NCBI RefSeq assembly: GCF_014062315.1
Contig: NZ_JACGLT010000004.1
Span: 124,001 to 188,000, forward strand
Length of the DNA: 64,000 bases
From: Gelidibacter maritimus
GTDB taxonomy: Bacteria; Bacteroidota; Bacteroidia; Flavobacteriales; Flavobacteriaceae
Direction of reading: 5' to 3'
The notes below the pieces were generated by a model. It searched no databases, was not told where the DNA came from, and was given only the letters and a program-made list of their open reading frames with translations. How positions within the stretch are numbered: the stretch's first letter is position 1; each line of letters starts with the position of its first letter. Below are positions 23,728 through 32,518 of the stretch, piece after piece. Both the position numbers and the translations under genes were made by a program.

Positions 23728-25038
23728 TTATAGGCTCTTAAAATTATTGATTTTAATGTTATTTGCCTTTAAATCGAACATCAGATTATATAGGCCAAAA
23801 AATGTGCGGTTCATGTAAATAAAGTGCTTAGAGCCTCTATTGCCGTTCATTTTTCTTAGTTCCGTACTTTTTGAATACCGTTGTCCCAATTCTGTGATCT
23901 TTCCAAAGAATTCAGTATCAGAGAAATCAAAGGTTTCTGCATGAAAAGGCTGGGTGAATAAACTCAATAATTCGTGGAACATCTCCGAGAAAAACAGCAC
24001 TTCTTCTTTTGAATCATCTTCACGCAGAATCTCCAATTGATATAATTTATTCATAAAAAAGGTCTTATCTGTAATGTTTGCAGGTTTTGCCAATTCAAAA
24101 TAAGGTTCGTAAAAATCGTCGGGAATAGTTTTCATGCAACCAAAATCAAGCGCGACAAGGTTGTGGTCTTCAGATACCAAAAAATTTCCGGGATGTGGAT
24201 CGGCGTGGACTTTCTTGAGTTTATGGATTTGGTACATATAAAAATCCCAAAGCGCTTGGCCCAGTTTATTGGCCGTTTTCTGATCCGTATTTTGGGCCTT
24301 AAATTCTGAAAGATGCTTACCTTCCATATAATCCATAGTAATGATTCTTTCAGAGGATAATGCCTCATAATATTGAGGAAACAAAAGATTTGGAATGTGT
24401 GCACACGCTGCAGCAATTTCTTTGCTCTGCTCTAACTCCAAAATGTAATTTGTTTCCTCAATAAGCTTTCCTTCAACTTCCTTGAAGTATTTGTCAGAAT
24501 CCTTACCCTTGATATTGAACATTTTCATGGCAATGGGTTTTACAAGTGCTAAATCAGACGAAATACTATCGGCAACTCCTGGATATTGGATTTTCACAGC
24601 AAGTTTTTTCCCGTTTTTTTCTGCAATATGGACTTGTCCAATGCTTGCAGCGTTTACAGAAGTTGTGTTGAAGGAGTCATATAATTCATTTGGCAACTTG
24701 CCAAAATAGGTTTTAAAAGTCTTGATCACCAAGGGTGGCGATAATGGAGGTACTGAAAATTGTGCTAAAGAGAATTTCTCCACATAGGCTTGAGGCATAA
24801 TGCTTTTTTCCATGCTCAACATTTGTGCAACTTTCAAGGCGCTCCCTTTAAGTTGCTTTAAACTGTCATAAATGTCCTCGGCATTGTTTTCGTTTAACTT
24901 TGACCGTGCTTCATTTTCAGTTTTGGTGATTTTATCGCCGTAATATTTAAGGTAATTAACACCAACTTTAGCACCGGTAGACACCAATTTTGAAGCTCTT
25001 TGAATCTTTGATGTGGGAATTTTATCTAATGTCTTCAT
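23728..25038 (-). CDS. ABC1/AarF (UbiB-type) atypical kinase
   Basis: A 436-residue member of the ABC1/ADCK/UbiB family. Family motifs are present: KLKGSALKVAQMLSM (the KxGQ-like helix of the family), AASIGQVHIAE (alanine-rich loop instead of the usual P-loop), LAVKIQYPG (ATP lysine), HADPHPGNFLV (catalytic Asp region) and LVALDFGCMK (metal-binding DFG). Such proteins act as ATPases or kinases in quinone and isoprenoid lipid homeostasis. Its start codon directly follows the TetR gene, so both share the promoter with the TGTTTAA-N16-TTAAACA operator. Confidence 0.92.
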   Translation of the reverse strand: MKTLDKIPTSKIQRASKLVSTGAKVGVNYLKYYGDKITKTENEARSKLNENNAEDIYDSLKQLKGSALKVAQMLSMEKSIMPQAYVEKFSLAQFSVPPLSPPLVIKTFKTYFGKLPNELYDSFNTTSVNAASIGQVHIAEKNGKKLAVKIQYPGVADSISSDLALVKPIAMKMFNIKGKDSDKYFKEVEGKLIEETNYILELEQSKEIAAACAHIPNLLFPQYYEALSSERIITMDYMEGKHLSEFKAQNTDQKTANKLGQALWDFYMYQIHKLKKVHADPHPGNFLVSEDHNLVALDFGCMKTIPDDFYEPYFELAKPANITDKTFFMNKLYQLEILREDDSKEEVLFFSEMFHELLSLFTQPFHAETFDFSDTEFFGKITELGQRYSKSTELRKMNGNRGSKHFIYMNRTFFGLYNLMFDLKANNIKINNFKSL

Positions 25039-25695
25039 TTAACTCATCTGAATTTTTTCTTTAAAAAGAAATTTACCAAGGTCAATCACACTTTTTAAAG
25101 GCGCAATATTTAGTACGTCAAAACTGGTGTTGACTGATTTTTCAATAAATACATCAGTTTTTTCGAATGAAGCCGATGTGTCATCCATCCAAAATTTTAT
25201 GGTCAACAATAATTGCACCCATGCCGATTCTTGTAAGGCACGATGTTGTAATTTATCCATACGCTCCTCTTTAATATCTAAAGTCTCAATATCTAAACCA
25301 GCAATATATGAGGTAAAACTCTTTTTTAATTCGGATAAAACTGAGACATTTTTTAAGGCGTTCTTATGTTGTTGTAGAGCAAATAACACATAACTTCTAT
25401 TGGCAGTCAAATGCTCGAAAAACGTAAAATAAAAACTTAACAATTTGTGGCGAGCATCATAATTCTTGTAGTCGTCACTAGCATTCAACAGCTGAAGTGA
25501 GGTGTCAAAAAGTACACGAAAGATGTGTTTTTCAACGGCCTCAAAGCTGCCAAAATAATTATAGAATTTGGATTCTTCAAAGTTGTTGGCTTTCGCAAAG
25601 ATGTAAACTGATTTAGGTGGCGCATTATGTTCTAAAACATAATCCATATAAAACGTAATGATATTTTGAGCTGAGATATTTTTCTTTTTAGCCAT
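25039..25695 (-). CDS. TetR family transcriptional regulator
   Basis: A 218-residue regulator. The N-terminal helix-turn-helix is at about residues 10-55 (IITFYMDYVLEHNAPPKSVY, FAKANNFEESKFYNYFGSFE), with the FYNYF signature of TetR recognition helices. The rest is a helical ligand or dimer domain of the TetR_C type found in flavobacteria beside ABC1 kinases. The aarF-like gene begins at the adjacent base. A 30-bp inverted repeat lies 30 nt upstream of the start and recurs before the SDR/DUF2867 gene, which points to autoregulation and a small regulon. The inducer is unknown. Confidence 0.88.
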   Translation of the reverse strand: MAKKKNISAQNIITFYMDYVLEHNAPPKSVYIFAKANNFEESKFYNYFGSFEAVEKHIFRVLFDTSLQLLNASDDYKNYDARHKLLSFYFTFFEHLTANRSYVLFALQQHKNALKNVSVLSELKKSFTSYIAGLDIETLDIKEERMDKLQHRALQESAWVQLLLTIKFWMDDTSASFEKTDVFIEKSVNTSFDVLNIAPLKSVIDLGKFLFKEKIQMS

Positions 25696-25711
25696 GAATG
25701 TGATTTTGACG

Positions 25712-25754
25712 CAAAGATACGCTATGTTTAATCTTTATTGCATAATATTAAACA
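25712..25754 (-). promoter_or_regulatory. TetR operator and promoter of the TetR-AarF operon
   Basis: Operator TGTTTAA (25725-25731), 16-nt spacer, TTAAACA (25748-25754). The -7 TATCTTTG (25719-25712, minus strand) is a perfect match and lies 5 nt beyond the operator. The operator therefore occupies the -10 to -40 zone, where bound TetR would block RNA polymerase. Confidence 0.8.
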
Positions 25755-25918
25755 AAATTTAACATGGATTTATGAGTTTCAGTTATCGATTTAAACCGAT
25801 GCGCTTCAGTATTTTAGCTGTCCTTTAGGTTTTAATTTAAGATTTCATTAACAATTGAGGGTTTTAAAAACTGTAATTTTACCTTCAGAACAAAAAATCA
25901 ACTAAAAAATAAATTATT

Positions 25919-26764
25919 ATGAGAAAAATTATGCTGTTTCTTAGTGTTTTAGGAATGACCTTTTCACTAAATGCCCAAATTCAAACCCCACAACCAAGTC
26001 CATTTTCTAAAATAGAGCAAAAGGTTGGAATGACAGATGTCACATTGGAATATTCTCGACCGAATGTAAGATCCCGTACTGTTTTTGGTGATTTGGTGCC
26101 TTACGGGAAAGTGTGGCGTTTGGGAGCCAATGAGAATACAAAAATTACGTTCAGCACTGATGTCAGCGTTCAAGGAAAAGACCTGAAAGCTGGTACTTAT
26201 GCGCTTTTTGCTATTCCGAATGAAAATAATTGGGATATCGTATTTTATTCAAGTGCTCAAAATTGGGGAGCCCCTCAAGTGTTAGACGAGTCGAAAATTG
26301 TAGCTAAGGTTAAGGCTGAAACTTATCCGCTACCGATAGATATTGAAACCTTCACTATGGGCTTTGATGATTTGTCAAGTACTGGTGCCACTCTTGGGAT
26401 GATGTGGGCTAATGTATATGCTGGTGTGAAATTTGAAGTGCCTACTGATAAAATAGTTGCGGCTTCAATTGATAGAGTGATGAATGGTCCTAAAGCTGGT
26501 GATTATTATGCTGCGGCGGTGTACTATTTTCAAGAAGGAAAGGATATCAACCAAGCTAAGACATGGATTGATAAAGCAATGTCAATGATGCCTAATCCAG
26601 CTTTTTACCAATTGAGACAGCAGTCTTTAATATATGCTAAAGCAGGAGATAAAAAAGGAGCGATTGAATTGGCTAAGAAATCTTTGAAGGCATCCGAAGA
26701 GGCCGGTAATCCTGATTATATTAAAATGAATAAGGATTCGTTGAAAGAATGGGGCGCTAAATAA
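25919..26764 (+). CDS. DUF2911 secreted protein with TPR-like tail
   Basis: A 281-residue exported protein. The signal peptide (MRKIMLFLSVLGMTFSLNAQ) ends in a typical Ala-Gln site. DUF2911 spans about residues 27-175: VTLEYSRPNVRSRTVFGDLV, PYGKVWRLGANENTKITFS and AGTYALFAIPNE are hallmarks. The remaining ~100 residues contain TPR-like helices (AGDYYAAAVYYFQEGKDINQ, DKKGAIELAKKS). Function is unknown; it is probably periplasmic. It forms a single-gene unit ending at a strong terminator. Confidence 0.92.
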   Translation: MRKIMLFLSVLGMTFSLNAQIQTPQPSPFSKIEQKVGMTDVTLEYSRPNVRSRTVFGDLVPYGKVWRLGANENTKITFSTDVSVQGKDLKAGTYALFAIPNENNWDIVFYSSAQNWGAPQVLDESKIVAKVKAETYPLPIDIETFTMGFDDLSSTGATLGMMWANVYAGVKFEVPTDKIVAASIDRVMNGPKAGDYYAAAVYYFQEGKDINQAKTWIDKAMSMMPNPAFYQLRQQSLIYAKAGDKKGAIELAKKSLKASEEAGNPDYIKMNKDSLKEWGAK

Positions 26765-26789
26765 TTATAAGGTCCGCATAATATAGAGC

Positions 26790-26822
26790 ATAGCCCCACA
26801 AAATCTTGTGGGGCTATCTATT
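26790..26822. terminator. Bidirectional terminator
   Basis: A 12-bp perfect stem ATAGCCCCACAA (26790-26801) / TTGTGGGGCTAT (26806-26817) with loop AATC. It lies between the stop of the DUF2911 gene and the stop of the convergent oxidoreductase gene and can serve both. Confidence 0.85.
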
Positions 26823-26823
26823 T

Positions 26824-27804
26824 TCAATCGTATTTTAAATCAATAAGATACCTGATATCATCTAAAATAAACATCAGTTCCCTGCTAAAATCATAGGTCA
26901 TGATCGGGCTTTCGGTTTTCTTTTTTCGTAACAATTCATTAAAATGCTCCGTCTCGTAGCTGTAACCGAGGGTGTTACATTCAAAAGTATGTGTAGTCTG
27001 TTTACCGTTATGGGTAATTGTAACTGTAGACGGTCTATGGAACTGACCATTGATTTTAATGATGCCCTTTTCACAATAAAAAATAGCCTCTGTGGGTGTT
27101 TTCTCTAAAAAGGAACTCTTTAAAAATGCTTTGACCCCATTATAATAATTAAAAATAATCTTACAGGAAGCATCTACGCCATTGTCAAAAAATCGCGCTT
27201 TTGCTTCCACATCAACAGGTTTTCCCAAAGTAGATAAAGCTGTAAAAACAGGGTAAATGCCTATGTCCAATAGACTGCCGCCTCCAAGCGATTTGTTAAA
27301 AACCCTCGAATGCATATCCATTTTTGGTTGAAACCCAAAATCCGCTTCCAGTTTATTGATAGAGCCATACTTACCAGTGAACAATTCCTTTAAGACAAAT
27401 TGATAGTGTGGTAGAAAATAAGTCCATAAAGCTTCCATGAGCAACACGTTGTTGGCCTGTGCGACAGAAATCATTTCTTCAACTTCTTTTGAATTCATGG
27501 CCAATGGTTTTTCACACAAGACTGCTTTTTTATGATTTAAACATAAAATGGCGTATGCTTTATGAAAACTATGTGGTGTAGCAATATAAACAGCATCAAC
27601 ATTGGGGTCGGCCGCCAAACTTTCATACTTGCCATAAGCTTTTGTGGCATTGTGTTGTTTAGCAAATGAATTGGCTTTTTCCTGATGCCTTGAGGCCACG
27701 GCATAGAGCTCGCAATGTGCAACAGTTTGGAGATCGGTAGCAAACTTATTGGCAATTTTACCAAGTCCGATAATGCCCCAGCGTATGGTTTTAGGCGTTT
27801 TCAT
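26824..27804 (-). CDS. Gfo/Idh/MocA family oxidoreductase
   Basis: A 326-residue NAD(P)-dependent dehydrogenase. The N-terminal Rossmann motif is RWGIIGLGKIANKFATDL; AVASRHQEKANSFA, YIATPHSFHKAYA and the signature CEKPLAMN (Lys used in catalysis or cofactor binding) follow. The C-terminal domain has GGGSLLDIGIYPVFTAL (DIGIYP motif). The family oxidises or isomerises sugars, inositols or their derivatives. It overlaps the SSS transporter gene by 14 nt, so it probably acts on the imported substrate. Confidence 0.93.
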   Translation of the reverse strand: MKTPKTIRWGIIGLGKIANKFATDLQTVAHCELYAVASRHQEKANSFAKQHNATKAYGKYESLAADPNVDAVYIATPHSFHKAYAILCLNHKKAVLCEKPLAMNSKEVEEMISVAQANNVLLMEALWTYFLPHYQFVLKELFTGKYGSINKLEADFGFQPKMDMHSRVFNKSLGGGSLLDIGIYPVFTALSTLGKPVDVEAKARFFDNGVDASCKIIFNYYNGVKAFLKSSFLEKTPTEAIFYCEKGIIKINGQFHRPSTVTITHNGKQTTHTFECNTLGYSYETEHFNELLRKKKTESPIMTYDFSRELMFILDDIRYLIDLKYD

Positions 27805-29482
27805 TTTGTTGTGGGTTCATAAATTGAAGTATAAAAGCAATCCCGATGACTAATGCACATCCGAATAAATTTAACCATAAATACGGCATCCAATCGTACC
27901 ACCAACCTATAATAACAATGGCTTGAGTGATTAGAGCGGCCATAAATACGGCATTACCTTTAATGTATTTAAAGAAGAATGCCAATAGGAATATCCCCAA
28001 AACATTACCGTAAAATATAGAGCCGATGATATTGACCAATTGAATTAAATTATCAGCTAAATAGGCGACACTTGCAATTAATATGGCTAAACTTCCCCAG
28101 CCTAAGGTAAACCATTTAGAGGCTTTTAAATAATGATTTTCATCTTCGTCCTGTACAAAACTACGTCTATAAAGGTCCATGGTTGTGGTTGATGCCAAAG
28201 CGTTGAGCTCACTGGCAGTGCTTGACATGGCGGCACTTAAGATAACTGCCAACAACAATCCTATTAAACCTCGAGGCAAATTATTTAGTATAAAGTGGAT
28301 GAAGACGTAATCTTTATCATTGGTTTCTACGGCTAAGGTCCGTTCTTGATTTGCTTTCCCAATCAATTCCTTAGCTGCCTCTCTGTTGGCTCTATCACCC
28401 ATATTAAGTGATGCAATCTGTTGAGCAATAGCTTCTGATTTGTTTTCAGCATAAGCACTCATCAAACCCTTTTTCTTTGTAAAAATTGCATCCTGCTCAT
28501 TTTGCAATTGAACATAGTCTTCAACGTAGGAAGAATTCATCACGGTATCTGTCGCTGCTGGATTGAAATTAATTGGCGAGGTGTTAAATTGATAAAATAC
28601 GAAAACCATCACCCCAACCAATAAGATAAAAAATTGCATCGGAACCTTTAGCAGGCCATTGAAAATTAAACCCATTTGCATTTCCTTTACGGATTTTCCT
28701 GAGAGATAGCGTTGCACCTGACTTTGATCGGTTCCAAAATAGGAGAGGGCCAAGAAGGTTCCACCAATAATACCACTCCAAAACGTGTAGCGATTGTTAA
28801 AATCAAATGAGAAATCGAGGATGTCCATTTTTCCACTGGCACTAGCAATCTCTAAAGCGTTGGTAAAGGTGATGTTTTCAGGCAGGTAGCTCACAATTAG
28901 AAAGAAAGCGATAAACATGCCGGTAAAAATAACCGCCATTTGATGCTTTTGGGTGATGCTTACTGCCTTTGTGCCTCCAGAAACGGTATAAATAATAACC
29001 AAAATTCCTATGATAATAATGAGAATATTCAAATTCCACCCTAAAACGGCGGATAGAATAATGGCGGGTGCATAAATGGTGATGCCGGCCGCCAATCCGC
29101 GCTGGATCAAAAATAAAATAGCGGTTAAGCTTCTGGTTTTTAAATCAAAACGGTTTTCCAAAAACTCATAAGCTGTATAGACTTTGAGTCGGTGATACAA
29201 AGGAATAAACACCAAACAGATGATGATCATGGCAATGGGCAATCCAAAATAGAATTGAACAAACCCCATACCGTCATGAAATGCTTGACCTGGAGTGGAC
29301 AGAAATGTAATGGCACTGGCTTGGGTTGCCATTACACTTAGGCCGATAGTCCACCATTGGGCCTCATTGCCGCCTTTTAAATAATCTTCAACATTTTTAT
29401 TGCTGTGTCGCGTTTTCCATGTACCATAAGCAACAATGGAAATCAGCGTTCCAATGAGGACAATCCAATCTAATGTCTGCAT
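27791..29482 (-). CDS. Sodium:solute symporter (SSS family)
   Basis: A 563-residue integral membrane symporter with about 13 helices. Family landmarks are VMATQASAITFLSTPGQAFH in the first core helix region, LPIAMIIICLVFIPLYHRLK, SYFGTDQSQVQRYLSGKS, and AMSSTASELNALASTTTMDL (sodium-site region). A loop of about 100 residues (330-410) between helices is hydrophilic. The substrate is unknown; co-transcription with a PIG-L deacetylase and a Gfo/Idh/MocA dehydrogenase suggests a sugar or amino-sugar derivative. Confidence 0.93.
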   Translation of the reverse strand: MQTLDWIVLIGTLISIVAYGTWKTRHSNKNVEDYLKGGNEAQWWTIGLSVMATQASAITFLSTPGQAFHDGMGFVQFYFGLPIAMIIICLVFIPLYHRLKVYTAYEFLENRFDLKTRSLTAILFLIQRGLAAGITIYAPAIILSAVLGWNLNILIIIIGILVIIYTVSGGTKAVSITQKHQMAVIFTGMFIAFFLIVSYLPENITFTNALEIASASGKMDILDFSFDFNNRYTFWSGIIGGTFLALSYFGTDQSQVQRYLSGKSVKEMQMGLIFNGLLKVPMQFFILLVGVMVFVFYQFNTSPINFNPAATDTVMNSSYVEDYVQLQNEQDAIFTKKKGLMSAYAENKSEAIAQQIASLNMGDRANREAAKELIGKANQERTLAVETNDKDYVFIHFILNNLPRGLIGLLLAVILSAAMSSTASELNALASTTTMDLYRRSFVQDEDENHYLKASKWFTLGWGSLAILIASVAYLADNLIQLVNIIGSIFYGNVLGIFLLAFFFKYIKGNAVFMAALITQAIVIIGWWYDWMPYLWLNLFGCALVIGIAFILQFMNPQQNENA

Positions 29483-29483
29483 C

Positions 29484-29603
29484 TTAGAAGGATTTCATAA
29501 TAAAATAAAAAAGGACGATATATACAGCATTGGCAATCAAGACCAAGGTGTATGATTTTTTCCAAGGTTCTTTTGGTGGTTGATTTGTTGGTTTGTTCTG
29601 CAT
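29484..29603 (-). CDS. 39-aa single-pass membrane protein
   Basis: A short gene fills the gap between the PIG-L and transporter genes. Its start (ATG 29603) is followed by a Pro/Lys-rich head (QNKPTNQPPKEPWKKS) and one hydrophobic helix (YTLVLIANAVYIVLFYFIM). The stop is one base before the transporter start codon region, so translation is probably coupled. The tight fit, the basic head before a clean transmembrane helix and the operon position argue for a real gene. It may be a small subunit of the transporter. Confidence 0.68.
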   Translation of the reverse strand: MQNKPTNQPPKEPWKKSYTLVLIANAVYIVLFYFIMKSF

Positions 29604-29638
29604 AATTGTGATGTTTTTTAAACTTATAAGATAAAACC

Positions 29639-32164
29639 TTAATTTTTCAATTGGTCGTCTGCTTTAGGTGTCTTTTTACCTACCGAAAGCATATTAGCAA
29701 ATAATCGATAGGCGCCGGCCACACCTTCTGGGAATTCCCTGAAAAAGCTTAATCCTGTATAAATATAATGTCCTTTTCCATATTTGGCCACCAATAAGCT
29801 GCCTTCTTTTGGAGATTCGCCTTTGTCGTGCATAGATAATAGCGGCGTAAATTCTTTTGACCATTTGTCGGGAAAATAAAGGCCACGTTCTTGGACCCAA
29901 CCTTCAAAGTCTCTTTGGGTGATTTTGTTGGGATAGTTGAGTAATTCATTAGAGGTGTTCAATAATACGACTTCTGAGTTTTCATCAGTCACACGATCCC
30001 GTGATAACTCCAATGGATATGGCGCTAAATCATCAACAACAAGACCGCCACTCGTGTTGTATTGGATAATTAAATTGCCTCCTTGTTCTACAAAATTGAA
30101 TAACTGTTGCTGTTTAAATTTTAAGGCATCCACCGTGTTATAGGCTCTAATTCCAACTACAATGGCGTCAAAACGGTCAAGGTTTTCGGCGGTGATATCT
30201 TCGGGCTTGATAATGGTTACATGATAACCAATTTGCCGTAAACTTTCTGGAACAACATCTCCAGCCCCTTCAATATAACCAATGTTTTCACCTTTTTTCT
30301 TAATGTCCAATCGGACCACTTTACTTTCACTTGGCAACAAGACCATTTGAAACGGAATATGATCATAGTTGATCTCAACCAATTTTTTAGTGAAAACATT
30401 GTTGCCTATATGCACCATTGGTGTCAGTAGGCCTTCGCTCTGGTTTTTTGAAGGAATAACCGTGAAGTTCAAGATATGTTCTTCGCCTTTATTGGAGATG
30501 GCAATATTCTGCTTTTCAGGATACACCTGCCACCCTTTAGGATATGCCAGTTGAACATAACCTTCTAAATTTTTACGATTGGCCTTAACGACTACTTGAA
30601 TATCCTTTTGTTGTTCATCGGCAAAAATAATGACCGGTTCAGCAATATGTGCGGAAGCTTCCGGAACTATTTCAAAAGGTTTATACACTTCACCTTTTAC
30701 AGGATCATTAATTTTATAAATGACCGGTTTTGTATAGGCTAACATTTCACCTTCAATAGAAATATTAAAGGTTGCAGTGGTTGTTTTGGGTGTTTCCGGC
30801 AAGCCGATGAGCTGTTGGTCATCAACCTTGTACATGCCCAAAGTGCCTTTGTTTTCCAACCAATAAGGGGTGGAATAACTAGCGGTGGCCGGAATGTGTA
30901 TTTGCGATTCATACTGGTGGGAATCATTGAACTTTAATTCGGTGTTTTTTGGAATGCTTGTGCCATCAGACAAAACTATGGCGCTTAATACCATGTTTTG
31001 GGGGCTGCGGTTGATGGCCTCCAATTTCAACTTCACATTGCTGTTTTTGGTGGCAAAATTAGATGCCGCTACGGCTTCCATAAACAATCCTGCGCAAGCA
31101 GCAATAACGTCTTTAAGGTCTTCAGACTTGATAGCTTTCCAGTGAGAATTTTCAAGTTGCTGAACCAATCGATAAGCCTCTATCAATTTTGGAATTGAGG
31201 CTGACGGATTTTTAAAATCGTAATTATCCTGAACTTCTTTCAGTAGTACTCCAATGCGTTTGCCGCCTTTAACACGGTTCCAGCTGGTATCAATACCTTC
31301 AAAAATATTGTTCTTGTCTTTTGGAGCGTCGCCTTTTATGAGTTCTAAATATTCAAAATCGCTTCCTCGGGTTCCTGTGTTTCCGAATCCCTGCGATTTA
31401 TGGGCACTTCGGCTCAATGCGGCAATTTCGGGATTTGAAAGGCCCAGCGCCGGGTAAAAATCGCCTACATCTACCGCATATTGATTGGTTTTATCAGCAG
31501 CATCAAATTTTTCCTTACTGCCATAAAACCACCATGAGGTATTAAAGAATTCGCGTTTTGCCTGCCAAATATCAACAGACTGTAATTGATTTGGAAATTT
31601 TGAGGGATCTGCCGCACTATCAAAGGCCTCTACACTCAACATTGCTGAACTCGTATGATGGCCGTGGGTTGTCCCCGGACTTCTATGATCGAAACGATTA
31701 ATGATAATGTCTGGTTGGAACTTTCGAATAGCCCAAACCACATCACTCAATACTTCCTTCTCATTCCATATGGCCAAGGTTTCATCGGGATGTTTGGAGT
31801 AACCGAAATCATCCGCTCTACTAAAAAGCTGTTCGCCACCGTCAATACCGCGTGCGGCCAATAATTCTTGGGTCCGGATGACTCCCAATAGCTCTTTCAG
31901 CTCTGGTCCAATAAGATTTTGACCGCCATCACCACGCGTCAATGAGAGATAGGCAGTTCTGGCCTTAACACCATTGGCCATATGAGCAATAAGTCGCGTA
32001 TTTTCATCATCCGGATGTGCGGCAACATAAAGAACAGAACCTAAGAAATTGAGCTTTTCTATGGCTTGATAAATTTCTGAACTTGTGGGTTTTTTAGGAT
32101 GTTGTGCTTGAGTTGAAAAGCAATAAAATAAAGTAATTAAAATGAAAAAATAAGGTCTGAACAT
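29639..32164 (-). CDS. Secreted PIG-L family deacetylase
   Basis: An 841-residue exported protein. The signal peptide (MFRPYFFILITLFYCFSTQA) is followed by a PIG-L/LmbE zinc deacetylase domain: VAAHPDDENTRLIAHMAN (zinc motif AHPDDE), LSLTRGDGGQNLIGPEL and the distal TTHGHHTSS histidines. The second half is beta-rich with a C-terminal segment (DAIVVGIRAYNT, NLIIQYNTSGGL) like a glutamine-amidotransferase/ThuA-type fold. It probably removes N-acetyl groups from sugars outside the cytoplasm. It is the first gene of the operon with the small membrane protein, the transporter and the dehydrogenase. Confidence 0.92.
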   Translation of the reverse strand: MFRPYFFILITLFYCFSTQAQHPKKPTSSEIYQAIEKLNFLGSVLYVAAHPDDENTRLIAHMANGVKARTAYLSLTRGDGGQNLIGPELKELLGVIRTQELLAARGIDGGEQLFSRADDFGYSKHPDETLAIWNEKEVLSDVVWAIRKFQPDIIINRFDHRSPGTTHGHHTSSAMLSVEAFDSAADPSKFPNQLQSVDIWQAKREFFNTSWWFYGSKEKFDAADKTNQYAVDVGDFYPALGLSNPEIAALSRSAHKSQGFGNTGTRGSDFEYLELIKGDAPKDKNNIFEGIDTSWNRVKGGKRIGVLLKEVQDNYDFKNPSASIPKLIEAYRLVQQLENSHWKAIKSEDLKDVIAACAGLFMEAVAASNFATKNSNVKLKLEAINRSPQNMVLSAIVLSDGTSIPKNTELKFNDSHQYESQIHIPATASYSTPYWLENKGTLGMYKVDDQQLIGLPETPKTTTATFNISIEGEMLAYTKPVIYKINDPVKGEVYKPFEIVPEASAHIAEPVIIFADEQQKDIQVVVKANRKNLEGYVQLAYPKGWQVYPEKQNIAISNKGEEHILNFTVIPSKNQSEGLLTPMVHIGNNVFTKKLVEINYDHIPFQMVLLPSESKVVRLDIKKKGENIGYIEGAGDVVPESLRQIGYHVTIIKPEDITAENLDRFDAIVVGIRAYNTVDALKFKQQQLFNFVEQGGNLIIQYNTSGGLVVDDLAPYPLELSRDRVTDENSEVVLLNTSNELLNYPNKITQRDFEGWVQERGLYFPDKWSKEFTPLLSMHDKGESPKEGSLLVAKYGKGHYIYTGLSFFREFPEGVAGAYRLFANMLSVGKKTPKADDQLKN

Positions 32165-32518
32165 TTTTTGGACTTTAGCGAATTCTTCAAATATAAAAAA
32201 GAAGCATCGTAATTTCCGATTTTAGTTTTTATTTAACTCATAATCGGAATAATTTGAAATACATCAAGGGGTTTAATTACTCAAAGTTCACAATTTCTCC
32301 AGTAGCGTCTTTAAAATAGGAGTAGGTGATAAATTTGATTTTTATCAATATTTATTGGGTAGACCAAGCCTGGTCGGAACCCGTTGATCGTGCGTAATAG
32401 GTTTTAGAACCTGCACGAATGGATGGTCTTTATCAATTAAAGATACTCATTTACAGGGTTATGAGCATTTTTAAATAAGGTGGCTCAAGGATTATGAAGA
32501 GGTATAGAGTTGGATATA
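32165..32518. other. 354-bp intergenic region
   Basis: No intact gene. It contains the short VOC-like fragment listed separately; the remainder shows no clear repeat, hairpin or promoter. Confidence 0.6.
32277..32351 (-). pseudogene. Possible C-terminal remnant of a VOC/glyoxalase-type gene
   Basis: A 24-codon frame ending at TAA 32279-32277 reads ITYSYFKDATGEIVNFE, close to the F-K-D-P-x-G-N-x-x-E-F end of VOC-superfamily proteins. An in-frame stop lies just upstream, so only a decayed tail would remain. This rests on one short motif. Confidence 0.3.
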
